The notes beneath the pieces were generated by a model, which saw only the letters and a list, made by a program, of their open reading frames with translations, did no database searches and had not been told where the DNA came from. From contig JAANXG010000075.1 in NCBI GenBank assembly GCA_018263405.1, forward strand, positions 1-26,726: a stretch of 26,726 nt of DNA, given 5' to 3'. Numbering within the stretch: position 1 is the stretch's first letter; each line of letters starts with the position of its first letter. Origin of the DNA: Gammaproteobacteria bacterium (GTDB lineage: Bacteria; Pseudomonadota; Gammaproteobacteria; Arenicellales; JAANXG01). Below are positions 1 to 7,322 of this stretch, piece after piece. A program made the position numbers and the translations under genes.

Positions 1-1
1 G

Positions 2-121
2 CCTGGCGTTTGTCCCTCATGCAACAGCAGGCGGATGGTGGCGGTTGCGGCGCATCTGGTGGATCACGTCTTTCCCTGTGTGCCGGTACGCCAATGGGTG
101 ATTTCGTTCCCCAAGCGGTTG
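2..121 (+). pseudogene. IS91-family (IS801/IS1294-type) transposase fragment
   Basis: Reading from base 2, the plus strand encodes a peptide with a CPSC zinc-ribbon half, then RRM, then VPVRQWVISFPKRL. This is the hallmark N-terminal region of IS91-family Y2 (HUH) transposases, where a zinc-binding segment precedes a PVRQWVLS-like motif. The match stops around base 121. The frame stays open to about 394, but I recognise nothing there. A complete transposase is roughly 350-500 residues and its catalytic HUH and tyrosine motifs are absent, so this is a decayed internal piece. The left end is cut by the window, so more of the gene may lie upstream. The recognition is from memory of the family and not from a search. 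Confidence 0.7.
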
Positions 122-190
122 ATGGCCGCGAGCGGCTGCGCCGGCGCCGCCCCACGCCCCGCGAGGACTACGACGCCACCGTGGCGCGGC

Positions 191-400
191 CTGGCTGTGG
201 AGTGGCGAGTGACGAGGGTCGAGCTTCGAGGCCGCCTCCCGGCAGCGAGATTCCGTCTCCTCGTCACTCGTAACTCGTCGCTCGCAACTGGGGGTTTCGG
301 AGCGGCTTCAAGCCGCGACACCACCCCTCGCCACTCGTCCCTCGTAGCTTTACCTGTGGGAGCGGCGCCCTCGCCGCGAAAATGCCCTCCTTGACCCACC
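191..400. repeat. REP-like hairpins with CTCG(T/C)CACTCG-type short repeats
   Basis: Two similar hairpins lie in the same orientation. GCGGCTTCAAGCCGC at 302-316 has 7-bp arms and a 1-base loop. GCGGCG-CCCT-CGCCGC at 362-377 has 6-bp arms. Both are preceded by GGAGCGGC or TGTGGGAGCGGC and followed by a GCGA motif, like extragenic REP palindromes of Pseudomonas and relatives. Between and before them are degenerate repeats of the CTCGTCACTCG type at 259-283 and 326-343. The segment 206-217 is the exact reverse complement of 259-270. No gene is supported here. Confidence 0.65.
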
Positions 401-424
401 CCTCCGCCCCGATCCCCTTACCAT

Positions 425-442
425 TACGTAGTGCACTACGTA
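425..442. repeat. Perfect 18-bp palindrome
   Basis: TACGTAGTGCACTACGTA reads identically on both strands, with no central spacer. The symmetry ends at 424/443. It lies in non-coding DNA between the REP-like hairpins and the dispersed repeat. It could be a protein-binding site or part of another extragenic repeat. No function can be assigned. Confidence 0.6.
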
Positions 443-578
443 CTACCCGGAGCCCGCCGCCCAGCCGTTTCGACCCCCAGCCACCCGCCCGCCTGGTTCC
501 CATGGATATCATCCGCAAATCCGCGACAGCCGGACTCAACGACTGTGCGTGGTTAGCGGGAGGATCTCCGGCAACCCC

Positions 579-633
579 GTAATTTCTCAAAAAGTCCGTG
601 CAATGTCGGCGATCATGTGGGGGTAGGGTTGTC
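579..633 (+). repeat. Dispersed repeat, half copy 1
   Basis: Fifty-five bases, starting GTAATTTCTCAAAAAGTCCG and ending GGGGGTAGGGTTGTC, are identical to the starts of the copies at 9718 and 26608. This copy breaks off at GTTGTC, before the TTTCAGGGACGCTGTA segment that the other two carry. It ends 25 bases before the stop codon of the minus-strand tatD, so it sits at the 3' end of that operon. Confidence 0.9.
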
Positions 634-658
634 CGTAACTTCTATCCGTACGAAACTA

Positions 659-1438
659 TCAATGCCCGGCGTGAGGAAATAAGGTGAAAAAATTCCCGCT
701 GGTTGCTTCCGCAACCGCCTCGTACGAAAGGCCGCGGAGTTTCGCGACATATTCAGCCGTGTGTTTCACATAAGCGGGTTCATTGGTTTTTCCGCGAAAC
801 GGCACTGGAGTCAGGTAGGGGCTGTCGGTTTCCACCAGGATACGGTCCAGAGGCGCTTTACGGGCCACTTCCTGAATGGATTTGGCGTTTTTGAACGTCA
901 CAATTCCTGAAAAAGAAATATAAAAACCGAGGTCTAGGGCCTGCTTTGCCATGTGCCAGTCTTCGGTGAAGCAATGCATCACGCCGGCGGCTTCCCCGGC
1001 ATTTTCCCGGGACATAAGGCGGACCGTATCTTCCGGGGCGTCACGGCTGTGGACGATCAGTGGTTTGCCGCATTGCCGCGCAGCGTCGATGTGCCGGCGA
1101 AAGCGCTCGTGTTGCCAATCCAGGACTCCCGTACTTCGAAAATAATCGAGCCCGGTTTCACCGATGGCGACCACGCGCGGATGACGGGCCAGTTCCACCA
1201 GTTCGTCCGCGGTGGGTTCCCGGCCCTCTTGCTCATTGGGGTGGACACCCACCGACGCGAAGATGTGGTCATGTTGTTCGGCCAGTGACAGAACCCTTGG
1301 AAAATCTTCCAGATTGACGCTGACGCACAGCAAGTATCCGACGTCATTGTCGCGGGCGTTGGTTAACACCTCGTCGATACGGGGATACAGGGGGTCAAAA
1401 TCAATATGACAATGGGAGTCTACCAGCGGCATGATCAT
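659..1438 (-). CDS. tatD: TatD-family metal-dependent hydrolase (DNase)
   Basis: A 259-residue protein of the normal TatD length, with a TIM-barrel amidohydrolase fold. The expected metal ligands are present: H9 and H11 in DSHCH, E94 in GETGLDY, H130 in IVHSRD, H155 in MHCF and D205 in VETDSPYLTP. Family members are cytoplasmic metal-dependent nucleases with reported 3'-5' exonuclease activity. The start could be either ATG of ATG-ATC-ATG (1438 or 1432); neither has a strong ribosome site. It is the last gene of the minus-strand operon, downstream of pilZ after a gap of about 118 bases. The same holB-pilZ-tatD order is found in Pseudomonas. The substrate in this organism is unknown. Confidence 0.93.
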   Translation of the reverse strand: MIMPLVDSHCHIDFDPLYPRIDEVLTNARDNDVGYLLCVSVNLEDFPRVLSLAEQHDHIFASVGVHPNEQEGREPTADELVELARHPRVVAIGETGLDYFRSTGVLDWQHERFRRHIDAARQCGKPLIVHSRDAPEDTVRLMSRENAGEAAGVMHCFTEDWHMAKQALDLGFYISFSGIVTFKNAKSIQEVARKAPLDRILVETDSPYLTPVPFRGKTNEPAYVKHTAEYVAKLRGLSYEAVAEATSGNFFTLFPHAGH

Positions 1439-1556
1439 CCAGGATATTCAGCACGATCCCGTTGATTTTGGATGTATCGTTTCGAGAGCAACCGGGCCAT
1501 GTTCCCGGCGACTGTATCCGTTAGAGACACAGCATCCGAGCGAGCATTCGTCGACG

Positions 1557-1928
1557 TTACATCGTATGCGTATGACGGTCGGAATTCAGCATGTCGCCTA
1601 GCAGGGTTTCGATTCTAGTGCGCGCTTCTTTGGTATCGCTATCTTTAAAATGAATGCCGATACCAGCGGCCCGGTTACCCTGAGCGCCGACCGGCGTGCT
1701 CCACACGACAGCGCCGGCGACGGACAATTTTCCCCGTTCTTCGAGCAGGGTCAGCAACATGAACACTTCATCGCCGATTTTATATTGCTTGTTGGTGGGG
1801 ATGAACAGACCGCCATTTTTCAGGAAAGGCATATAGGCAGCATACAACGCGCTTCTATCCCGTATTGTCAGGGATAATACCGACGGCCTGACGGTTTGTT
1901 GTGGCTCGTTCGATTCGTTCGCTACCAT
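1557..1928 (-). CDS. pilZ: Type IV pilus assembly protein PilZ
   Basis: A 123-residue PilZ-domain protein. The segments LYAAYMPFLKNGGLFIPT, GDEVFMLL, GAQGNRAAGIGI and the C-terminal SDRHTHTM closely follow the stand-alone PilZ of Pseudomonas, which is needed for type IV pilus assembly. I do not see the RxxxR and D/NxSxxG motifs that bind cyclic-di-GMP in other PilZ domains. This fits the non-binding PilZ type, which acts through partner proteins. The ATG lies 3 bases after the holB stop, so the two genes are probably translationally coupled. No other pilus gene is in the window. Confidence 0.93.
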   Translation of the reverse strand: MVANESNEPQQTVRPSVLSLTIRDRSALYAAYMPFLKNGGLFIPTNKQYKIGDEVFMLLTLLEERGKLSVAGAVVWSTPVGAQGNRAAGIGIHFKDSDTKEARTRIETLLGDMLNSDRHTHTM

Positions 1929-1931
1929 GGA

Positions 1932-2960
1932 TTATGTGCCGCCGGTCACGGCGTACCGCATCTGAATAAGCATGTCTTCCAGCAATAAATTAGCATCCAA
2001 CGGGCTGTCAATATCTTGACGCATCCGCCCTATTTTGTTGATTAGAGCAAATGTCACCTCTAATTGTAACCGTTTCGAGCGTTTTTGCAGCCATTGGCTT
2101 TCGTCGGAGTTGAATAAGCGATCCGGCGGTGCACGTAAGCGGCGCCTGGCCAAATCCACCAACACTTTCTGCGACAGTGCCAGAGCATCCGGCAGACCGA
2201 TCTGCTTGCCGAGCTCGGCGATGGAGGCCGCATCGGCCTTCCCGCTACACAGGGCCTCTAAGCCGGTCAGCCATTTCCGCCGTGTCTGAATGCGATCCTC
2301 CTGGATGAGTCGCAAGGCTTCGAGTGGTGCTCCGCCGGCGAGATCCAGTGCAACGTCGACCGATTCGGTGTCTACCTGCGTCGTCAACCAGCCGCGTGCA
2401 GTATCCCGGGGCGGCACAGAGAAAGTCACAATGGCGCAACGGCTGCGCACCGTGGCCGGAAGACGGTGCATTCGATCGGTGACGCATACCAGGACGGTGT
2501 CCTCCGGCGGCTCTTCGAGAAGTTTAAGCAGCGCATTGGCCGCGTTGATGTTCATCGTATGCGCATCCGACAACAGCGCCACCTTGCATTGGCCGCTGTG
2601 CGCCCGTGTGTTCAGGGATTCGATCAAGTGCCGGATCTGCCCGATAGCGATCACCGTTTTCGGCTTCGTGCCTTTTGCCCGTTCTTCGGTATGGCGGCGG
2701 GCATAGCGGTGATGTAGCGCATCGCTGTCCTCGATGTCGATAGCGCGAGCGATGACGTGCATATCCGGATGCGACCCCGCTTCGAAAAATTTCCCGGTAC
2801 GGGCATCGTTATTCGCCCCCAACAGATGTTTCGCGAACGCCATGGCGCAATGCGTTTTACCGAGTCCCCGCGCTCCGGCGAACAGCCAGGCATGGGTGGA
2901 GCGCGTCCGCGGCGCCGTCAGGTGCTCCCAAACGGTCTGATTCCAGGGGTGTACGGGCAT
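1932..2960 (-). CDS. holB: DNA polymerase III subunit delta' (clamp loader)
   Basis: A 342-residue AAA+ clamp-loader subunit that helps load the sliding clamp at the replication fork. Visible features are an intact P-loop (GARGLGKT, about residues 29-36), the ANALLKLLEEPPEDT segment, the SRC motif in VRSRC (sensor 1) and a helical C-terminal domain. The stretch after LLG (about residues 47-70), where most delta' proteins carry a four-cysteine zinc module, contains no cysteine. An arginine- and lysine-rich stretch follows at about residues 83-100. The ATG lies 15 bases after the tmk stop, and pilZ follows after 3 bases. The tmk-holB-pilZ order supports the call. A DnaX-like protein is excluded by length and context. 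Confidence 0.92.
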   Translation of the reverse strand: MPVHPWNQTVWEHLTAPRTRSTHAWLFAGARGLGKTHCAMAFAKHLLGANNDARTGKFFEAGSHPDMHVIARAIDIEDSDALHHRYARRHTEERAKGTKPKTVIAIGQIRHLIESLNTRAHSGQCKVALLSDAHTMNINAANALLKLLEEPPEDTVLVCVTDRMHRLPATVRSRCAIVTFSVPPRDTARGWLTTQVDTESVDVALDLAGGAPLEALRLIQEDRIQTRRKWLTGLEALCSGKADAASIAELGKQIGLPDALALSQKVLVDLARRRLRAPPDRLFNSDESQWLQKRSKRLQLEVTFALINKIGRMRQDIDSPLDANLLLEDMLIQMRYAVTGGT

Positions 2961-2975
2961 GTCTCGCGGGGCCGC

Positions 2976-3620
2976 TTATCTCAAGGAATCGATGTATTCG
3001 CGCATGATCGATTCTACCGCGCCTTGCACGCGGTCCAGGCTCCCGACCGCGTCGATGACTCGAATACGATCAGGTTCGGCGCGCGCCCGCGCCAGGTACG
3101 CGTCGCGCACCCGGCCCTTGAACGCGGCCTCTTCGGACTCAAACCGGTCGTGTCCACTGCGCTCCCCGGCACGTTCCGCGCCGGTTGCAATATCGACGTC
3201 AAACAACAATGTCAGGTTCGGTCGCAGGTCCTGTTGTACGCTTTGTTCGATTTCGCCGATTACGCCAACGTCCATGCCACGGCCCCCGCCCTGGTAGGCG
3301 TAGGTGGCGTCAGTAAAACGGTCGCACACCACCCACATACCGGCTGTCAATGCCGGACGGATGACCGCGTTCAAATGCTGGGCGCGGGCGGCAAAAATCA
3401 GCAGCAACTCGGCCATGGGATCGATATCCAAATTCCCCCCGTGCAGGACGAGCCCGCGTATCGTGTCGCCCAGCGGGGTGCCGCCGGGTTCCCGGGTTCT
3501 TAAAACCTCGTAACCGGATGCGCGAATAACCCGTTCGATTTGGCCCAGATTGGTCGTTTTGCCCGCACCGTCCTGACCCTCCACGGTGATGAACTTTCCC
3601 CGGACTCCGGACGGACTCAT
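2976..3620 (-). CDS. tmk: Thymidylate kinase
   Basis: A 214-residue kinase that phosphorylates dTMP to dTDP with ATP, an essential step in dTTP supply. It shows the P-loop GQDGAGKTT (residues 15-23), the REPGG motif at about 43-47, DRF at 100-102 with the following YAYQGGGRG, and a LID region with ERSGHDRFE. Length is normal. I start at the ATG at 3620. An in-frame GTG directly upstream (3623) would add one residue. It follows mltG after only a few bases and precedes holB by 15 bases, so it belongs to the same transcript. Confidence 0.95.
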   Translation of the reverse strand: MSPSGVRGKFITVEGQDGAGKTTNLGQIERVIRASGYEVLRTREPGGTPLGDTIRGLVLHGGNLDIDPMAELLLIFAARAQHLNAVIRPALTAGMWVVCDRFTDATYAYQGGGRGMDVGVIGEIEQSVQQDLRPNLTLLFDVDIATGAERAGERSGHDRFESEEAAFKGRVRDAYLARARAEPDRIRVIDAVGSLDRVQGAVESIMREYIDSLR

Positions 3621-3626
3621 CACGCT

Positions 3627-4670
3627 TTACCCATCGCCTTCGGCCGCTTGCGTGGAAGCGGGCCTTTTGCCGCGATTAAGCTGGTACTTGAACACGTTCC
3701 GGTTGTGCTCCGCGAGCGTGCCGGAAAATACGTGGGAGCCGTCTCCCCTGGATACGAAATATAACGCCTGGCTGGACGCCGGATTCAGCGCCGCGTGAAT
3801 GGAGGCGCGCCCCGGCATGGCGATGGGCGTCGGCGGCAGGCCGGCGCGCGTATAGGTGTTGTAAGGCGTGTCGGATTCCAGGTGTGTCCGGGTCAGATTG
3901 CCGTCGAAGCCATCTCCGAGGCCGTAAATCACCGTTGGATCGGTCTGTAAGCGCATCCCTTTCCTTAAACGATTGTGAAACACCGCCGCAATGGTACGGC
4001 GTTCGTCGGCGAGGCCGGTTTCTTTCTCGACAATAGAAGCCAGTATTAGGGCTTCTTTTTTATTCGTGAGAATTGTCGATGTGTTTCGGCTTTGCCATTC
4101 CTGGTCCAGTACTGTCTCCATCGCCGTGTGCGCCCGCTTGAGTACGTCGAGGTCCGACATATCCGCTGTATAGTGATACGTATCGGGAAAGAATCGGCCT
4201 TCGGGTCGATGACCGGCCGCGCCCAAGCGGCCCATGACCCGCGCGTTGGTCAACCCTCGGATTTCGCCCCGGAGCTTTTCGGCGTCGTTCAAGGCCTCAC
4301 GGAATTCCTTAAAAGTCCAACCTTCGATCAGAGTAACGGCGCGTTGAATAACCCGGCCGGAGACAAATAATGCCAGTAGTTCATCCAGGGGCATATCAGC
4401 CGGAATCAAGTACTCTCCGGCGTGAATACGGGTGGTGTTGTCGTTGACGTAAGCCCATAAGATAAACGTGTACGGTTCATCAAGCACGTTTTCTTCCACG
4501 AGGCTCAAGGCCACTTGTTTAACGCCCGTGCCCGGATTGATTACGAAAGATTCAGAACCCGAGTGCACCGGCTGCCGGCTGGACCAGTACACATAGCCCA
4601 CCCCCATCAGCATGAGCACCAAAACGCCCAGTATCGCGGAGCCAAGTGAGTATCGCCAGAATTTTTTCAT
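3627..4670 (-). CDS. mltG: Endolytic murein transglycosylase MltG (YceG-like)
   Basis: A 347-residue inner-membrane protein with a short cytoplasmic N-terminus, one membrane helix (about residues 9-29) and a periplasmic YceG domain. Family members cleave nascent peptidoglycan glycan strands and are thought to set strand length. The conserved motif ASIVEKETG holds the expected catalytic glutamate near residue 215. It is followed by AVFHNRL, the MRLQTDPTVIYG segment and YNTY-AGLPPTPI. The stop is within 6 bases of the tmk start. pabC, which often sits between fabF and mltG, is not present; the 130-base gap to fabF holds no recognisable gene. Confidence 0.95.
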   Translation of the reverse strand: MKKFWRYSLGSAILGVLVLMLMGVGYVYWSSRQPVHSGSESFVINPGTGVKQVALSLVEENVLDEPYTFILWAYVNDNTTRIHAGEYLIPADMPLDELLALFVSGRVIQRAVTLIEGWTFKEFREALNDAEKLRGEIRGLTNARVMGRLGAAGHRPEGRFFPDTYHYTADMSDLDVLKRAHTAMETVLDQEWQSRNTSTILTNKKEALILASIVEKETGLADERRTIAAVFHNRLRKGMRLQTDPTVIYGLGDGFDGNLTRTHLESDTPYNTYTRAGLPPTPIAMPGRASIHAALNPASSQALYFVSRGDGSHVFSGTLAEHNRNVFKYQLNRGKRPASTQAAEGDG

Positions 4671-4800
4671 TCAATCGGGTCCGCGGGAGCGGGATAGCAT
4701 ATAGGCAATGGTCGATTTACGCAGTGTGCCGGGAAGATTTTCTGCGCGGCGAAGACCCGTTTCGATATGGGCATCTGCGAGAGCGCGGCCGGTGAAGATC

Positions 4801-6042
4801 TCAGAGGCAGCGCGACAGTGCAATCGTGCCGTTGGTCCCGCCAAATCCGAATGAATTACTGAGCGCCGCCCGGACCGCGGCATCCCGAGAGGTATTGGGC
4901 ACGTAATCCAGATCGCAGTGCGGATCCTGCTCGTGCAGATTAATGGTCGGCGGGATAACCTGGCGGTCAATCGTCAAAGCCGTGTAGATCGCTTCCACAC
5001 CCCCCGCGGCGCCCAGCAAATGCCCCACCATGGATTTGGTGGAACTGATCGCCAGGTTGTGGGCATGATCTCCCATGGCGAGTTTGATCGCCTCGGTTTC
5101 CGCCCGGTCGCCCAACTGCGTGGACGTACCGTGGGCGTTGATATAATCGATGTCATCGGGGTTGAGACCGGCATTGCGGAGACAGTTGCCCATGCACGCC
5201 GCCGCCCCCTCTCCGCTCGGTATCGGCTGAGTCATATGATGGGCATCGGCGCTCATTCCGAATCCCAAGACTTCGGCATAGACATGCGCACGCCGGTTTC
5301 TGGCATGCTCTAATTCCTCCAGCGCTACGACGCCCGCGCCCTCACCCATGACGAAACCGTCCCGTCCCGTGTCCCAGGGCCGGCTGGCGGTCTGCGGATC
5401 GTCATTGCGAGTGCTCAAGGCTTTGGCGTTGGCGAAACCGGAAGTGGCGGTGGGAGTGATGGCCGCCTCGGCGCCTCCCGCCAGCATCATGTCGGCATCG
5501 CCATACTCAATCAGGCGCGAGGCCTCGCCGATGGCGTGTGTACCCGTGGTACAGGCCGTAACCATGGATAGATTGGGGCCTTTCAGGCCGTACATGATCG
5601 AAAGATTTCCCGCGACCATGTTAATGATGGACATCGGTACGTAGAACGGCGACACCCGTCTCGGGCCCTTTTCCGTCAATGTCAGCGTAGTCTTCTCGAT
5701 GGTTTCCATGCCACCGATTCCCGACCCGATATACACCCCGATGCGCGGGGCGTTTTCATCGGTCACCTCGATGCCGGAATCCTTGACGGCATCGATGCCC
5801 GCGGCCATACCGAATTGAATGAACCGATCCATTTTCCTGGCTTCCCTGGGACTCAGCCATTGGGTGATATCGAAATCGTCCGCCTGGCCCGCGATGGTGC
5901 AGTTTATTCCGGTGGCATCGAACCTCGTGATCGGACCGATCCCCCCCACGCCGGCGGTAATATTCGCCCAGTTGGCCTCGATGCCGACGCCGAGCGGAGA
6001 AACGATACCCAGCCCGGTAATAACGACCCGGCGCTTAGTCAT
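4801..6042 (-). CDS. fabF: Beta-ketoacyl-ACP synthase II
   Basis: A 413-residue condensing enzyme that extends acyl-ACP with malonyl-ACP and has a known role in elongating palmitoleate to cis-vaccenate. The Cys-His-His triad is complete: C164 in TACTTGTHA, H304 in NAHGTST and H341 in MVGHLLGAAGG. The C-terminal NSFGFGGTNG motif is present. Length matches FabF. It lies downstream of acpP with a hairpin terminator between them (6057-6091), so it may receive only part of the upstream transcription. The start ATG at 6042 gives the standard MTKRRVVITGLG N-terminus. Confidence 0.96.
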   Translation of the reverse strand: MTKRRVVITGLGIVSPLGVGIEANWANITAGVGGIGPITRFDATGINCTIAGQADDFDITQWLSPREARKMDRFIQFGMAAGIDAVKDSGIEVTDENAPRIGVYIGSGIGGMETIEKTTLTLTEKGPRRVSPFYVPMSIINMVAGNLSIMYGLKGPNLSMVTACTTGTHAIGEASRLIEYGDADMMLAGGAEAAITPTATSGFANAKALSTRNDDPQTASRPWDTGRDGFVMGEGAGVVALEELEHARNRRAHVYAEVLGFGMSADAHHMTQPIPSGEGAAACMGNCLRNAGLNPDDIDYINAHGTSTQLGDRAETEAIKLAMGDHAHNLAISSTKSMVGHLLGAAGGVEAIYTALTIDRQVIPPTINLHEQDPHCDLDYVPNTSRDAAVRAALSNSFGFGGTNGTIALSRCL

Positions 6043-6056
6043 GATGGGTACACTAG

Positions 6057-6091
6057 AAAAAAGCCGCTGCGAAATGATGCGAAGCAGCGGC
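6057..6091 (-). terminator. Rho-independent terminator between acpP and fabF
   Basis: On the minus strand, an 8-bp perfect stem GCCGCTGC/GCAGCGGC (bases 6084-6091 and 6063-6070) closes a 13-base loop. It is followed directly by six T residues (bases 6062-6057). It lies 23 bases after the acpP stop and 15 bases before the fabF start. It probably ends part of the transcripts after acpP, which would fit the need for much more ACP than FabF. Confidence 0.8.
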
Positions 6092-6113
6092 CGTCAGACC
6101 CCTATAAACCGCA

Positions 6114-6362
6114 TCATGTATCGGCGTTGGCGTTATTGGCGTTGATGTAATCGACCGCCTGCTGAATCGTGGTGATTTTTTCTGCTTCTTCATCCGGGAT
6201 CTCGGTATCGAACTCTTCCTCCAGAGCCATAACGAGCTCCACGGTATCCAAAGAATCCGCGCCCAAATCATCAACGAACGACGCCTCTGCCGTCACCTGA
6301 TCCTCGCCCACGCCGAGTTGCTCCACGACGATCTTTTTTACGCGTTCTTCGATGCTGCTCAT
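6114..6362 (-). CDS. acpP: Acyl carrier protein
   Basis: An 82-residue acidic protein that carries the growing acyl chain on 4'-phosphopantetheine. The attachment site is Ser37 in the motif GADSLDTVELVMALEEEF. The N-terminus MSSIEERVKKIVVEQLGV is typical of gammaproteobacterial AcpP. I chose the ATG at 6362 over an upstream in-frame TTG because it gives the family N-terminus and has a GGAGG ribosome site 11 bases upstream. The gene has a long leader (6363-6523) after fabG, with a 14-bp palindrome, and is followed by a terminator. It is therefore likely expressed in part from its own transcript. Confidence 0.97.
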   Translation of the reverse strand: MSSIEERVKKIVVEQLGVGEDQVTAEASFVDDLGADSLDTVELVMALEEEFDTEIPDEEAEKITTIQQAVDYINANNANADT

Positions 6363-6373
6363 AAGATTGGTTT

Positions 6374-6378
6374 CCTCC
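6374..6378 (-). promoter_or_regulatory. acpP ribosome binding site
   Basis: GGAGG on the minus strand, 11 bases before the acpP ATG. It supports the 82-residue start over the upstream TTG, which lies at the same place as this site. Confidence 0.7.
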
Positions 6379-6388
6379 AAGAATAGCG

Positions 6389-6402
6389 GGCCTTTAAAGG
6401 CC
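6389..6402. promoter_or_regulatory. 14-bp palindrome in the acpP leader
   Basis: GGCCTTTAAAGGCC is a perfect palindrome 26 bases upstream of the acpP start. Just upstream on the minus strand is a weak promoter-like pair, TTGAAA-N17-TATGCG, so the palindrome would cover the transcription start region. It could be an operator or a small leader hairpin. No binding protein can be named. Confidence 0.4.
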
Positions 6403-6523
6403 GCATAGTTAACAACAAACTAAATTTCAAGTCCAACCCAATTGCTACGGGAATCGAACCCAAATTAAGCGTCAGTAAAATTATCGATATCCAGCAATAA
6501 GGTTTTGAAAAATAACGATTTAT

Positions 6524-7270
6524 TCAACCCATGTACATACCGCCGTTGACGTGCAGCGTTACACCGGTGACGTAGCCCGCCGCTGGTGATACCAGGTACA
6601 AAACCGCCTGAGCTACATCGTCGGGATCGCCGAGCCGCCCCAGTGGAATCCCGCCCAATAACTCTTCCCGCTGGGAATCGCCGAGCGCGCGGGTCATGTC
6701 TGTGTCGATAAAACCGGGTGCCACCGCGTTGACGGTAATTCCACGATTGCCGACTTCCTGGGCCAGCGCTCGGGTAAAGCCGATCATGCCGGCCTTAGCG
6801 GCACTATAGTTGGTCTGACCCGGATTGCCGGAAGCCCCCACGACGGACGCGATATTGACGATTCTGCCGTGGCGCGCTTTGGTCATTCCGCGCAGACAGG
6901 CTTTGCTGACTCGGTATACGGACTTAAGGTCCGTATCCATGACCGAATCCCAGTCTTCTTCTTTCATCCGCATCAGCAAGTTGTCGCGGGTGATCCCGGC
7001 GTTGTTCACCACCACGCTCGGCGCTCCGTACTCTTCTTTGACGGCAGCGACGGCCATATCCACCGCGTTGCCGTCGGTCACATTCAGGTTGACACCTTTA
7101 CCCCGTATGCCGTGTTCGTCGAGGGATCCGGAAATAGCGGCAGCGCCGTCGTCGGACGTCGCGCTACCCACGACCGTGGCGCCGGCTCGGCCGAGGGTGA
7201 CGGCGATGGCCCGACCGATGCCGCGGGTGGCGCCGGTGACGAGACAAATTTCATTATCCAGCGAGGCCAT
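6524..7270 (-). CDS. fabG: 3-oxoacyl-ACP reductase
   Basis: A 248-residue short-chain dehydrogenase/reductase that reduces 3-oxoacyl-ACP with NADPH. It has the cofactor motif TGATRGIG (residues 12-19), NNAG at 89-92, and the Ser142-Tyr155-Lys159 triad in NIASVVG and NYSAAKAG. The C-terminus TGVTLHVNGGMYM is characteristic of FabG. The open frame continues upstream for 49 codons. I start at ATG 7270 because it gives the family length; ATG 7276 is also possible. The gene begins 52 bases after the fabH stop. fabD, usually found here, is missing. Confidence 0.96.
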   Translation of the reverse strand: MASLDNEICLVTGATRGIGRAIAVTLGRAGATVVGSATSDDGAAAISGSLDEHGIRGKGVNLNVTDGNAVDMAVAAVKEEYGAPSVVVNNAGITRDNLLMRMKEEDWDSVMDTDLKSVYRVSKACLRGMTKARHGRIVNIASVVGASGNPGQTNYSAAKAGMIGFTRALAQEVGNRGITVNAVAPGFIDTDMTRALGDSQREELLGGIPLGRLGDPDDVAQAVLYLVSPAAGYVTGVTLHVNGGMYMG

Positions 7271-7322
7271 GAACATTCTGTTTATTGATTGCTCCGGGAA
7301 GCGCGAGTCAAACTGTTTTCGA

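Noticed and set aside
191..400. CRISPR array
   Set aside because: The short repeats are degenerate, differ in orientation and lack regular spacers.
579..633. Rho-independent terminator for tatD within the repeat
   Set aside because: The half copy alone has no strong stem followed by a T-tract on the minus strand. Any terminating effect would have to come from another mechanism.
2757..3503. 248-codon plus-strand open frame over holB and tmk
   Set aside because: It is antisense to two genes with intact catalytic motifs and has no family features.
4671..4970. Possible pabC remnant between fabF and mltG
   Set aside because: The minus-strand frame is open, but its residues show no aminodeoxychorismate lyase motif, and more than half of it overlaps the end of fabF in another frame.
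6441..6498. tRNA gene in the acpP leader
   Set aside because: A T-arm-like loop and a 6-bp closing stem are present, but the span is about 58 bases and no D arm or anticodon arm can be drawn. It is listed only as a structural oddity.
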